Shown piece by piece: positions 45,191 to 58,200 of a stretch of 64,000 bases of DNA. The notes under the pieces are model-generated. The model had not been told where the DNA came from, made no database searches, and saw only the letters and a program-made list of their open reading frames with translations. The translations under genes were made by a program, and so were the position numbers. Numbering within the stretch: the first letter of the stretch is position 1; every line of letters starts with the position of its first letter. Source of the stretch: Heligmosomoides polygyrus polygyrus (taxonomy: Eukaryota > Nematoda > Chromadorea > Rhabditida > Heligmosomidae); contig OX377202.1 of NCBI GenBank assembly GCA_947396885.1, forward strand, positions 85,230,408 to 85,294,407, written 5' to 3'.

Positions 45191-46230
45191 ATGGAGAGCG
45201 AAATCCTTTATTCCTAGCATTACACACGCGAATCTCTCGTCGCTCAGAGGAGTTCTGGGCTGGGTTCAGCAGAACCAGGCAAGGGAAGGGACTCCAGGGT
45301 GTGGTGCATCCTAGCTGCTCCTGTGGAAACCGTTTTCGTCGCTCAGCGGAGTCTACAGCTGGGTTCTGCAGAAGGGCATACAGCTGGAAAAATGCGCAGA
45401 AAACACCTGGAAATTGTGTATACGTCAAAACCTCTCGAACCTCAACAGTGAGATGCAAAGGTGCCGCAACGCAAGAGAACCGAACCCCGACCACCACGGC
45501 AAGAAGCAACGCCACTATCCACTGCGCCCCAAGCAGCTTGCCGGCAGTGCTATCGCGGGTGTACAAGAGCATACAAGAGCGCACAATTTTCGCGTCCCAT
45601 CGCTAATCGGTATACTGTAACCATTCGGGGTGTGTTTGTCGTCTTCGTATTATAGGCAACTCGCCACTACCCGCTGAAGTTTCAGTAACAAAATATCCCT
45701 AGAAAATTACAGCTGTCGTCACCTGCGATCAGAGTGCAATGGAGCCTATGAAAATGGAACTTACTAGGGATATAACAGGGTAATATCAGAAGAATACTAA
45801 CTGACCTGTGATGATGCAAGAGTTACTGAAGGTTAAAGCGAGGTTAATGGGATTCGAGACACCTTTGCCACTAACAAACACAGGCTCCTGATGTGTACTA
45901 CTAGAAGAGATGTTCCAGAAGCCCACAGCTGACCTACAACCACCAAAATCCTGCAAAAAACTTTGAACCGTGAGCGCAGTGAGGATTTTTTAAATTAGGC
46001 GTAAACTTCCAGGTTTCACGTGCACCCGGTTGCGCTCGACCGTAATCCATAAATGGTCGTGATCCATTTTCACAGCAATTAGCCATTGATCTGACGGTTC
46101 ACGATGGTGTCGTCGTCATTTGCCTCTTCTGGCTGCTGCTTCCTTCTTTTGCCTCGATTAACCGCCGAATTTGATCGCTGGTGACCTCGATGAGTCCCAT
46201 TAGGAAGCTATGAGTGGTCAAGCCGTCGTT
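45191..46230. other. No gene recognised; upstream region of MGRN1
   Basis: A minus-strand frame (45147-45584) has a hydrophobic stretch (WIVALLLAVVVGVRF) but plus-strand frames are open over the same bases and there is no family match. CGCTCAGAGGAGTTCTGGGC / CGCTCAGCGGAGTCTACAGC at 45241 and 45341 are a 100-bp-spaced duplication. No promoter motif is evident before MGRN1. Confidence 0.4.
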
Positions 46231-46235
46231 TTCAG
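46231..46235 (+). promoter_or_regulatory. Probable spliced-leader acceptor of MGRN1-like gene
   Basis: CGTCGTTTTCAG ends here, 9 nt before the start ATG (46245-46247); no upstream exon is needed. Trans-splicing is inference. Confidence 0.5.
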
Positions 46236-46244
46236 GGCTCCCTT

Positions 46245-49200
46245 ATGGGGCAGATTGCTAGTCGGTTCTCGGGGTTGTTCATCAGACCGACGGCAAACCT
46301 TCGAGCTGCTGACGATGAAGATCCGGAACAACAGTTGACATTCGCCAACGCAGCAGGTAGAATTACACTTCTATATGCGTTTTTCGTCTCTAAAACTTCG
46401 ACCTGATCGGTTGGCATTTTTCACCTTTAGGGTCATATTTCGGCTCACATTTTTTGATGTGTGGCGGCCGATTCGACCTGGCGAAACCGGAAGCCTTTCT
46501 ATTTGGCGAGAACAGCGATCTAGACCTTCTTGGAAGCCGATCAGTACCTGTAAGTTTATTTATTCATTGCACTCAGAGGTGTGCATAATCTTGTACACAT
46601 CGTCATCTAACTCTAAAAACACATCCATCACCAAAAAAAAACAGCGGAAAAACAATAAACAGTAAACAACCTTCTAAAAAAAGATAACTAAAGGAAGGAA
46701 CAAATAAAAGAACTCGCAAAAAATGTGGAAAGGTGAAGACTATAACGTGCTTTCAATCCTATGTTCTATCCGCTTGCCCTTTTCGCCTGCAGTAGCTTTA
46801 TTTTACACTTGAAACCGCGAATGTGAAAAAGTAGTCACCGCTAAAGTCTATATTACGAGGAAATCCCTTTAAAATTGATATCATCTGGCAAGAACCTTAA
46901 TCAGTCTGCTATTAGGTTGGAAAAAAAGTCTTTTCACACTTCGAAATTTTTTTTACCCTTCCCCTTGTAAACGCACTAGCCAATGTTGATTGCTGATTTC
47001 GTAATCCTATCACACTTGTCTACCGTTCGCACACGGACACAGGTTAAGACTCTTCTTGTAATTCGTTATCCATCCAATCTTCCGGACTCAATGCCAGATC
47101 TACCTCATGGCCATTTTCAGCACGACATTCTTCATGAATTCATTAAAGAATCCACAGCACTTCAGGCAGCAGACCAAATTAACCATATATATGGCATGGG
47201 ATCTGCTACTCATCGCGCCTGTTACGGGTGGTTCGGAAAGTCTTTAAAGGGAGATTATTCACTGAGGGCAAAGCATGGTCAGGAAGGCCAACTGAATTGG
47301 ACGACACAGAACTACTCCATCTTCTTCGTACCGATAGTAGGCAGACGACACGTCAGCTGGCAGAGAAGCTCGAAGTGTCTCATAGGATAGTGGGGATCCA
47401 TCTGAAGAATCTTGGCTTTCATGGAAATTTGGAGCTTGGATTCCACATGCCCTGTCAGACACTCAGAAAGGTCGACGGCTCTCCATCGCTGCTTCTCTTC
47501 TGTCCAGATAAGGAAGAAAATCGTTTCTTCCGCGGATTGTGACAAGCGAAGAGTCCTGGGTTCTGTGTGCCAACTTCGACGAAAAGGCAATGGGTACAAA
47601 AGGGAGAGAGCCCTAAGTCTGATCTCAAGCCCAATGTTCACGAAAGGAAGATTCTCTTGAGTGTTTGGTGGGATATCAGAGAAGTGATTTATCGGCAAAC
47701 TCTCAGAAGTGGAGAGACACTTACTGCTGTCACATACTGCGGCCAACTCCACAAAGTCGTCGCAACTCTCCAAGAAAACAGGCCGGAGAAGTCGAAGGTG
47801 ATGATCCTGCATGACGATGCAAAACCACATGTTGCAAGACTCACAAGAGAAACAATAAAGGGGATGGGCTGGGAGGTAATGCCACATCCACCGTATAGCC
47901 CTGACCTCGCCCCTACCCACTACCATTTCTTCCGTGCTCTCAAGCAAGAAATTGGAAAGAAATATTTTGAAGCAGATGAAGACCTCAAAAATTGGATTCA
48001 GCAATGGTTCGACTCCAGAACTGCGGTCTTTTAAGCGAGAGGAACTGGAAAATTACCCAGTCTTTGGAGAAGTGTAGCGGAACAAAATAGAGTTTATTTC
48101 AATTGATTTGACTTTGTAGTTGTGAAGTAATAAATCTTTGAAAAAAATGAAAAGACTTTTTTTCCAACCTAATATAATGCTCTAGTTCTTGCTGCTTTAG
48201 ATAGATTTTCTCATTAGATGCAACTCATGTGGTAAAGGCTGCATTCTGTTTCTGTTTTGTAGGATCCAAGGAATTTATCTCAAAAAGATACCTTGAATGC
48301 AAAAGAATATGTGGTAGGTCTCTGCTTCAGGCATACATCTAGTTCTGCGGGATGAATGATTCTCGTTTTCTGTTGGTCGACGGTTTACTGGCCAATTCTG
48401 TTTTTCCAATTTTTTCTTAATTGTAGTTGTCTGCTATTCTGGGTTCTGATTGTAGTTTAAGTCTAGTTTTGGCGCGTCATTAGCGACGTAGTAAATAGAT
48501 AAATAAATCAATGTCGCGGGGGCGATATGACCGCTTATTTGGCCTATACAGGGATTTGCAGAAGCCAGTCGATAGACAAGTCATTCCTTGATCCTTCCCA
48601 GACATGTCTGGTGCCAATTCACCGACAATGAGCGATGGAAGGTGACTTGGTTGACTCTGGCAGAAAATCCGAATCAACAGCCTCTAGTAGAGGTGCACGG
48701 GAAAGTTGATGCTTCCTCCGACTGCGGCTCATGAACATACCTGCATTATACTTGTAGAAGGGCACGTGCTAGCGCAGCCGTAGGAGGTGCAGGCTGTCGA
48801 GTGCAACCGATATCAGGTTCCTGGTTCAGACTTCCCGCACGGTCCGGCCAAGACAAGTCCATCCCTCCGAGATTGATGAATAGGTACTAGACTTGTTTCA
48901 TGAAGGGTAAAGCGCTAACTTGTCCGTTGGCTGACTACCGCAAATCATCATATAGGCCAAATACGCATTCAAATTGCCTCCACAACACCCCATAGAAGCA
49001 GAATGCGTGGTGCATCACACAGAGGGACTGACTAACGTCGACCTTTATTCTTTTCTCCTTTGTACTTGCAAGAGCAATCTAAGGAGCCGGCAGTGACTGG
49101 TTACCAAGGTGAATCGTAAGGATGAACGACTAAGTTTGGTGTGAATGAATTCGCTCGTGGGATGCGCCGTGCTTTCTACCGCTGCGGATTACTCTGAGGG

Positions 49201-52200
49201 TGTGAGAGGTTTAGTTGGCTGAACGGGACTCTCAATCGACTTGGGATAGACGCGAAAGCCAGCGATTCTTACAACTGCTGAGAAATGTCGTCAGCCATAA
49301 GAGAGAAAGAGCTAGTTTCCATCTTAAATTCACCCCCTCACTGTACAACTTCTTGGTACTGGCACAGCGTGCTTGGTGGGCCTCGTATCCCTTCATAGCA
49401 AGCCCTTCTAACACTACATACCATGTCTGTGATCTGCAACCTTCCACTGAATCTGTTGTCATCCTATTACCTACTATTGAGCCTTCCACTGATTTTCTCC
49501 CATTATTATGGTACGCTAGAGGTACAGCGTGTCCCAGAAAAATGGCGATAGCACCAGCACTATTGCTGCGTATTTAACATAGAAACCGTTCCTTAACAAA
49601 TAATTTCTTGCAGTTTCCTTACGCTTCTCCGCTTGGTAGTGACGAAGTACATCCGCTTCATTTGCTCATTAACATAAGGAAAGAGTCGGTGAAGTTCGTC
49701 AAGTAAGTCAGCTTGCAGCTCCTCGTTTCTTCTATCACTCTCGTTTTCTATTGCACACTTGTTTAGAACGAAGAACGAAGATGGCACCGCGAGCGATCCT
49801 ATCTTGTATCGGTTGGAGTTCGTGCTGGATGCTGACTGCCCATGTTTTGTACAAATTCACTTTAATGCTAGGGAACTCTATCAAGATGGAGAGATTCAGT
49901 ACGTTAGACTTTTATTCGATCATCGTTCTCGTGTTTCTGTCCTAAAATATACATTTATTTAGCCAAATGACAGTATTATTATGGCGAAAATTTAAGCGTA
50001 GTTTGGCATGAAAAATATTGTTTGCAAAAAAAACCTTTTTGCGTGCTTATTTTTTCTAATTTCTTAGAGGGTGAGAATGGTTCTCTTCCATTGGGTCACT
50101 TGGAGTAGGAGTTTTTTTAACGGTCCGCTCCTCTCAGCTTACAGAAAAAAATAGATCTCCAACTGAGACCAGAGAAGGTTTGCAATTTGAGCCGGGTTTC
50201 TAATTTGAAATAGGTACATTTCCAGAAAGCATCGAATAATTCATGTAAACGTTTCGTAATTAAACAACGTGCTCAAAAATATTTTCGAAACTTATCAGGA
50301 GGTCCGGATTTCTGCACTGCGAAGGTGAACAGCACTGCGAGCATCTCTATCCTTTAATAGAAGATATTTATTTTCCATATTTGCAGAGTTACCGAATCAG
50401 GGCCTCGGTTAAGTTTATTATGTAACCATACAATCTCGCAAGGCAGCACCATCTAAACTTTAAATGCGAAGAAAAAATGCAAAAATACTACTTCATAGAC
50501 TCGTGGAGTCAGCCTTTCGATTTCGCTTTCCAGTATTTTTGCATTTTTCTGCATATTCGATGTTTGGAAGGTGTTGTTTTGTGCAATTGTGTGATTCCGT
50601 TGTAAATTATCTGGGACCTTACCTCGGTAGGTCCATGGACTTTGAAGAAATTGAATATATTTTTCTACCATTTGAAGGATGTGGATTTTCGCTGTGATAT
50701 TCATTTTTGTTGCTCAGATATAATATGCCTGGTACCATAACGATGTTTTGTTGCGATCAAAACTTCTAGCGCCAGGCGGGATTGGTCCCACGAGATGTGG
50801 ATGTTGCGTTCGATCAAACGGCGCCGGTGGTGTAATGGCGTAGAGCATTCCCGCCCGGTTAGAGGGAGGTGCGGGTTCGAGTCCCGCTTGGCGCTAAAAG
50901 TTTTGATCGCAACAAAACATCGTTATGACAGCTCACAGCCTCGATACCAGCCACTTAATGCTCAAAGAAACTGATTTGAATGCCTGATACCATTTCCTGG
51001 TTACTTGAATCTGGCTCCGCTAAGGACCAGATGTTTTTTTTTTCGATGCTCTATTTGGGTAGACATGTTGCTCCAGCTTGTATGCTACCTACTTCAACCT
51101 CTTCTCATTTTTGTGGCTGTAAATTTCACTTCCAGATTTGCGTATCGTAATAAGCGAGTCTCGTGCTCAGATCGCTTTCACTTTGACACCGGTTCTGAGC
51201 AGATTTTCAATAACTTCACGTTTGATCCGTCAAAATGGGACTTGGCAGATGTGAGTTCTCGATTTTTTCATTGTTTGTTTATTTTCTTTTTATGTTTGGT
51301 TGCACAATGAAAGCAGTGGTTGCGCACATTGTAGGGGGAGGGGTCACTTAAGCCTAATGGTTTCTGTCCAAGTTGGACTTTCAATAAACCTTGGCGTATT
51401 GACTTCAGATCGACGTTGTCTTACTGAGCTGGTAGCCAAAGTTGTTATCACATTTATATGACTCGGCTTACGTTTCGGCGACCTCGCCTTCGTCAGAGCC
51501 TGAAAAAAGGCCGAAAACACCGCTTCATCCTACAGAGTACTAATCTTAAGGAGAGATAGCGACAAGATCCAACATGCCAGCTGTGAAGGAAAGACAGACC
51601 GACTGTTTTGCGACTTTTTCAGGCTCTGACGAAGGTGTGGTCGCCGAAACGTAAGCCAAGTCAAATAAAAGTGATAACAGCTTTGGCTACCAGCTCATTA
51701 AGACAACATCGACCTAATGGTTTCTTTTCAAGTCTAGTTATGCCTTTTTGTTGCGAAGGAAACATCCAAAACGTCAAGGAACAGGAATATGAGGGAGATA
51801 CTATTTCTGGGAAGAAATAACGTTGCAAGTGCAAGTTGACGACGTGCAATAGATGACAAGATGAATGTTATTCATGTTATGTTGCGTTGCTATAAGTTTT
51901 CCGTTCTTATTTGTTGGTGCCTACTTAGTTCTCAAGTTTGAGTTTTTAATGTTTGTCTCGCTATTTTTTTGTTTCTTTGTTATCTTCGTGGCTACCACCA
52001 CGCCTTGTATAAACTAATAATAAATATGTCCTTGGAGGAACGTTACTTTGACAGAGTCTTCCTTTTGTGCTATTATTTGCTTATTTTGCAGCTAACTTAT
52101 TCCGGTGGACTCTACTTCCCTGTAGTTGTGGTCATCCAAACAGACGGCGTTGATAGAGCTCAGATGCAGAGCACAATGTGCACAGTGGATGTGAGTTTTT

Positions 52201-55200
52201 CGTTAGAACTCTAACTGTTTCAGTTCTTTTTTCTTTCTGTCTTCTGATTCTGCTGTCTAGGAGTTCGCTTTAATATGGTGAGTAAACAGAGACTGACTCG
52301 CGCCTGTTCTGTTTACATTCCATGGAGCTCATTTATATCGTTTTCACGTTGGACTGTGCAGATTTCATAGCAAATTGCATCCTTTTCAAGCTAATTTCGA
52401 TTCTTCGACAATTAACTATTGGATTGTTCCATAATCAATGTCGTTTTTACTCATAAATGGCGCGAACTGATATTTTTATGTAGTTGTGAGTGCGCTGGTT
52501 ACATTATTGCAATATTTTAAGGTCAGACCTCAGACTATTTCCCGCCGAAAACTGAGCGTCATTAGTAAAGACAATTTGGAAGAAAAATAAGTTGGAAATG
52601 GGCAAAGAAGTGAGCATCTTCGGCATATTTTATTGCTTTACTTCCGAAAGGGCAGAAATGCGGCGCAAGATCGGAAGAAATTGCGTGAAACTTATGGTGA
52701 GGACGGCTCTGTTGAACGCCAATGTCAGCGTTGGTTTGCTCTCTTTCGTTTTGGAAATTTTAATGTGCAGATGCACCACCTACGACAAAGTAAAGGCGTC
52801 ATCAGCTGTGATTGCACGACCAGTAGGTGGTGCACCGAAACTAACCGGCGTAAGACAATTTAATTCAATTCAATTTATTACGCTGAGTAAGACAGAAGTG
52901 AGATGACAACTCGACAGATGGAAGACAGCGAAGAGAAGACCGCGTAGTTCCGGAATCCGTTCATTATTATTATCTGATGGTCTCGTGTTTATTACCTTTA
53001 AAGCTCTTATTTCAGATTCATGAGTTCCCGTTAACGCGTTTCTTTTTTCCTTCCTGAAGTCAGATGACAGAGAAGCATGATGAATGGAATTTAACCATTT
53101 ACTTGCATTTACAACAACTCGTTTACATAAACAAACTGGATGTTCGGGCTCCTCACGAATTTAAGGAAATCCACCCGACCAAACGCATCAACTTATACGA
53201 GTGTATAGTCTACGTTTAGCTGCTTCCAAGGAACCAAACTGTTGCTTCGAATATCTTCTGTCGTCAACTTTCGAAATTGAACGAAGAGATCAAGAAAAAA
53301 TGCCCTGAACTGGCCAATCGCAAAGGCGTGATGTTCCGTCATGATAACGCCAGACCCCTCACCTCTGATAACCCGTCAAAAATTAAAAAAACAGCGCTCA
53401 ATTGGGATCCGCTTATAGCCCACCCTATAGCACTGGCTTAGCACCATGACATCACCATTTGCTTCGCTCCCTTCAAAACTATATGAGACTCACAACCTTT
53501 CATTCCGATCAAGTTGTTAAAGGTTAGTTTCCCCAGTTTTTCGCCTCTAAAAACCAAGACTTCTTCGCACTGGAATTTTCAATTTGCCGAAAAATGGTAA
53601 AAGGTCATCCAGGACAGTGGTCAATATATTATTGATTGATGTTTGTTGTTAATATAAATATATTCACTTTGAAAATATGAAAAAGGACATTAGTTATTCA
53701 ATATTTAAATAAGTTCGTTCTGTCAAACTTTTTTTATTAAGTTCTGGTTCCAGCCGATCAGGTCGTAGTAGAAGTTGTTGTTTTTGTTATTGTTGAACTG
53801 TCCTGTTCTTAGCTTATTTCAGTGCTGGAAGGCAAAGACCATAGGAACGACAGAATTTAAGCAGGTCTTCATTACTTGTTTTTTGTTAAGGTGACCAGCG
53901 ACAGCAGTCATGCGTTAATTCTGAAGCCGCTTCGTCAGAAAATTGCTTGCGATGGAGTCATATACCTACTTCAGGTGAGCTCTAACTTTCATAAAAGATT
54001 AAGTCGTCCAAGTTGTGGAAGGCTAATCAGAAGGAAAATGCCTCTCGTGTAGTCTTCATGATGTCGCCTCTATTTCAGGAGATGTTTGGTATCGAAAATA
54101 AGGAGCTGTCAGCTGAAGGCAGTACCGATGACTGTGGATTGGAGTGTATCATTTGCATGAGCGACATCAGAGACACGGTGATTCTTCCGTGTCGTCATCT
54201 CTGCATTTGCAACAACTGTGCAGACACTCTGAGATACAAGGTGAGCGCGCACTTCAGTGAATTCGTCCTGCAGATCTTCGTTACTCGCTTCTTCAGCTCA
54301 ACAACTGTCCCATCTGTCGATCTCCTTTTCGAGCGCTGATACAGCTACGCGCACGTCGGCAAACGCGGAACATGGGGTGGGTCACATTTTATTTATTTAT
54401 TGTGAGTGTCAGAGCCGTTGCATGGATCTAAGCCGAATGAAATAAATCTTAACTTTAAACAGTAAACTTAGAAACATGCTTGTTGAAGGTGACATAACTG
54501 AATGACCAATCAGAAGAGCGAAGAACGCGATGAGAACTAGTGCAAACTGAAAAAAACTTTTACGTGACCAACCTTTTAGCTGATGCAGTTGTAAGTTTTT
54601 CATCAAAATGAGTTCTGAGTGCTCAACAAGAAAAGGTCTCAGCATGAACGGCGAAAATGAACACCGCTTCTAGAATCTCCACCCTTCAAATAGTACAAGG
54701 ATATGTCTTGTTTTGTAAAGTTCTTCAACCTACCGAGCTCAGTTGCTGAAAGTTTACTATGGAATTGCACAATCGCACCAGGGCTGCACACGAAATTCTG
54801 TGCGTTAAATTTTTTTAACGAAATTTTTTAACGAAAAATTTTCGTTAAATTTCCGGTAAATCGTTAAATTTCGTTAAAAATACAACTAACTGCAAACCAT
54901 TATTTCGAGTAAAAAAATTAAGGAGAACCTCGTACGTTTCAACTTCAAGAGGTCAAAAGCTAAAGTTCAAGGAATGGAGTGTAACACTGCAGTGTAAAAT
55001 GAACTGTTCAATATCAACAAACGCGGAAAAATGAACAGTCGTTCAGCAACAAATCAACTACAGAGTGCGGAATAAGAACAGGTGTGGAATTATCATTCAA
55101 GATGATCACCGACAAGGCATCTTAAAATGTTCGATCAGTACCCGGAGGTACCCGGAGTTCCCCCTTTCCTAGATCTTTTGTCCATATATTGTCCATCTAC

Positions 55201-58200
55201 GAGCATATACAATCTTTTGGGCACCAGCCCATTAAGTACAGAGAGAACTAATAAAGATGCAATAAAAAGCCTATCAGTGGAATGTTGACGCGTTGTCGAA
55301 AGCACGAATTTTGAGTGCCTGATGTGCGAGACCAATCCATTTTTTTGCACCATTTTTTTCAAAGTTGGGACCGCGACACGGCATCGTGTCACACGGTCCC
55401 ACACTGCCGAAAAGTTGTTACGCGTCGTCAACGTGTGAACGTTCAGGAAATGTAGTTTTTCTATTTTTCGTTATTAGCGTTTTTATAAAATCGTTTAAAA
55501 TAGGCCCAGCGTCCGGAAACATTCCCTCCGCCTCAACTGTTCCAGATGGAGGACAAAATATTCTGGGATAAGCAGCGCCAGATGAGGACAGGCATACCTA
55601 ACGAGGAGATTAGGCCAGTATCTTTTTGGAGTTGGAATCGTTGACGTGCCTGGGGAATTTCTATCTCCAAAATGCATTAACCCTTTCACGACATGCGCGA
55701 TTTTCGACTGAGAGCCGCATGGGACAGCGCGCATTTTTCCCGCGCGCTGACAATTTGAATTATTTTATTTGTATTATTTATTGAACATGAAAAAACAGTA
55801 ACAAAAGAAGTTTCCCATGGACTATCTTGACTGTAGATATTAGTGGACTCAGCGATTAATACTGTACCTTGATAATATTCCATGAACTATTTTTATGGTG
55901 GTGTCCGACGACATCGTCGGACAATGTCGTGAAAGGGTTAAAGGATAAGGACAAAGGATGGCCTCATTTCATCCTTTATCCGTATGATTTAATACACAGC
56001 AAATTCAATCTTTTTTGAGAGCGGGCGCATTCTAGTTCTACGGGATATCCCGGAGGCGTTTTGGATGCGTATTTGGCCACACAATGACTTGCTGTGGCCA
56101 GTCGTTGAAGAACTCAGCGTTACCCTTTCCAGACAAGTCTAGTATCAATTCACCGAGCCCAGAGAAGTTGAAGGTTTGGTTGGCCTGGGATGAAAATCCG
56201 GAAAAAAAGACCAGAACCCTGGTATAGGTTGTACGCGATAGCCGGCACCTCCTCCGACTGCGCTACAGACACCCACAAAATGCATTATTTCCAAAAATAA
56301 ATTAGAACAAATTCATGAAACATTAAAATATTCATGCAGATTTTAATTTTTTTTTGGAAGCAGTCCTAAGGGAGGATGAGACCTGCAACATTAAAGAATA
56401 CTAAGAGTAAATGTGATAAACTTACTGAGAAAAAATTCCGTTAGATTTCTAAAAATTTCCGTTCAGTCGTTAAGCCAGATTTTAACGAAAAATGCCGTTA
56501 ATTCGTTAAAATCGTTAAACCGTTAACCGTTAAATGTGCACCCCTGAATCGCACAACTCAGTACCTTGCAAACATGGAATGTGGAAAAAACGAAGACGCT
56601 GCCTCGTAGGGGCGGTTGCAGGTGTTCGATTCTGCTCTGAGTATTTTTATATTTTTTCGAATATTCTATCTTTGAAAGGTGTTGTATTGTGCGATTGTGC
56701 GATTCCATGGTAAGCCATCGGGGACTCGGTAACTCTAACTCGGTATGTTCAAGGACTTCGCAAAAATCGGACCTACTTTTCTACTATTTGAAGGATGGAG
56801 ATTCTCGCTGAGGTATTCATTATCGTCGCTCAGACATACACCTTTCCCTGAGATTATGTCAACCGTAGGTGGAACTGCTCAAATGTTGTTTGTATGGGCA
56901 GAATCGCCCTCCCAGGGAAACAGCAAAATGCCAATATCTCGACCCCAATACAACTCTGCGCAGAGGTAGGGACGACGAAAGTTGGGCGGTTCGCCGCGTT
57001 AGCCCTCTGCCTGCGTGCGCTCAAGTTGGATGAAAACCGCGATGACGGGTGAGCAGTCGTGGCGCAGTGGATAGAGGAGCGGCGTGATGAGACGGAGAGG
57101 TTGTGGTTCGGCTCTCTTGGTGCGCAGCTTTTTCGCACTTCCTAAAATAGATTCGCCACAATCAACCAAAGCAGTATATGTAGAAAAGCAAAGAAAAAGG
57201 ATGACACAAGGGATTCCATTCCATTCAATTCAATTTCCATCTTTGGAGGCGTGAAACTACAACAATGCCTATGAGCCAGATTTTTTCTGTCGTCCTTTTT
57301 CGTTGCGTTTCTACACAGAGTACTTTGATTGATTGCGGCAAATCAATTTTAGGAAGAGCAAAAATGCTGCACCACAAGGGAGTCGAACCACAACTTTCTC
57401 CGTCCCACCACGCCGATCCTCTATCCAATGCGCCACCACTGCTCGCTCGTCGTCGCTATTTCCTGCCAAGCTGAGCCCGCCCTCCGCGCACAGGTAGCTA
57501 ACGCCGCCAACGGTCCACCTCTCCGTCTCGGTCCAACTTCCGTCGTCTCTAACTCTGCACATAGCTGTGTTGGGATCAAGACATTTGCATTTTGTTGTTT
57601 CCCAGAGCGAGGCGATTCCCTCCAGATAATATATTTGGACCGTTTCGACGTACCGTTGCGATAGTCTCCTGGTCAGACTCTTCCCTGGTTAGGTGGATTT
57701 ATCTCTTTGGTTTGTTAATTATCAGTGCCATCTGTTTCAGATATGAAACTGTGACCCTGGTCGAGGGACTGAATGGTCCACTAAATCACCAGTCCTACGG
57801 GAACGGTGAACACACCGCCAAAGACCAGTCGTCAGATGTAGTTCCTGTAGTGAAAAAGGGCCACACACGTGAGCGCAGCCGTGCTAGCAATGTTATTAGT
57901 CAGGTGAGTGATCATTTCAGGCTGTACTACCTGTAGTCCCGTCATGTCATCGTCCCACTGAGCACATGCGACAATTAAACCAAAATACCAGACACGCGAA
58001 TATAAGTCAAACAACAACACGAGTGATAGCAGACCTAGAAGGAAAACAATGACGAATTGGATTTATTGGGCGCACATACAGACTGGTCAGTTGTAATGTG
58101 ATGTCAAGATTTGACAGGTTTGCTCAACTTTTAGTGTTCAGAACCTTCAGAACGATTCAGACATAATATGGGTAAGGAAATCAGCCCGCACTGCAGCCTT

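Noticed and set aside
45147..45584. Minus-strand 145-codon frame with a hydrophobic stretch
   Set aside because: Opposite-strand frames are equally open, there is no splice or homology support, and it overlaps repeat sequence.
49215..49577. Plus-strand 120-codon frame in MGRN1 intron 2
   Set aside because: Not similar to the MGRN1 family and not needed: exons 2 and 3 join in phase without it.
49593..49787. Minus-strand 64-codon frame
   Set aside because: It lies opposite MGRN1 exons 3 and 4, which explain the sequence on the plus strand.
50822..50896. Functional tRNA gene
   Set aside because: Acceptor and T arms are good but the anticodon loop is too long and the unit is part of a dispersed foldback repeat.
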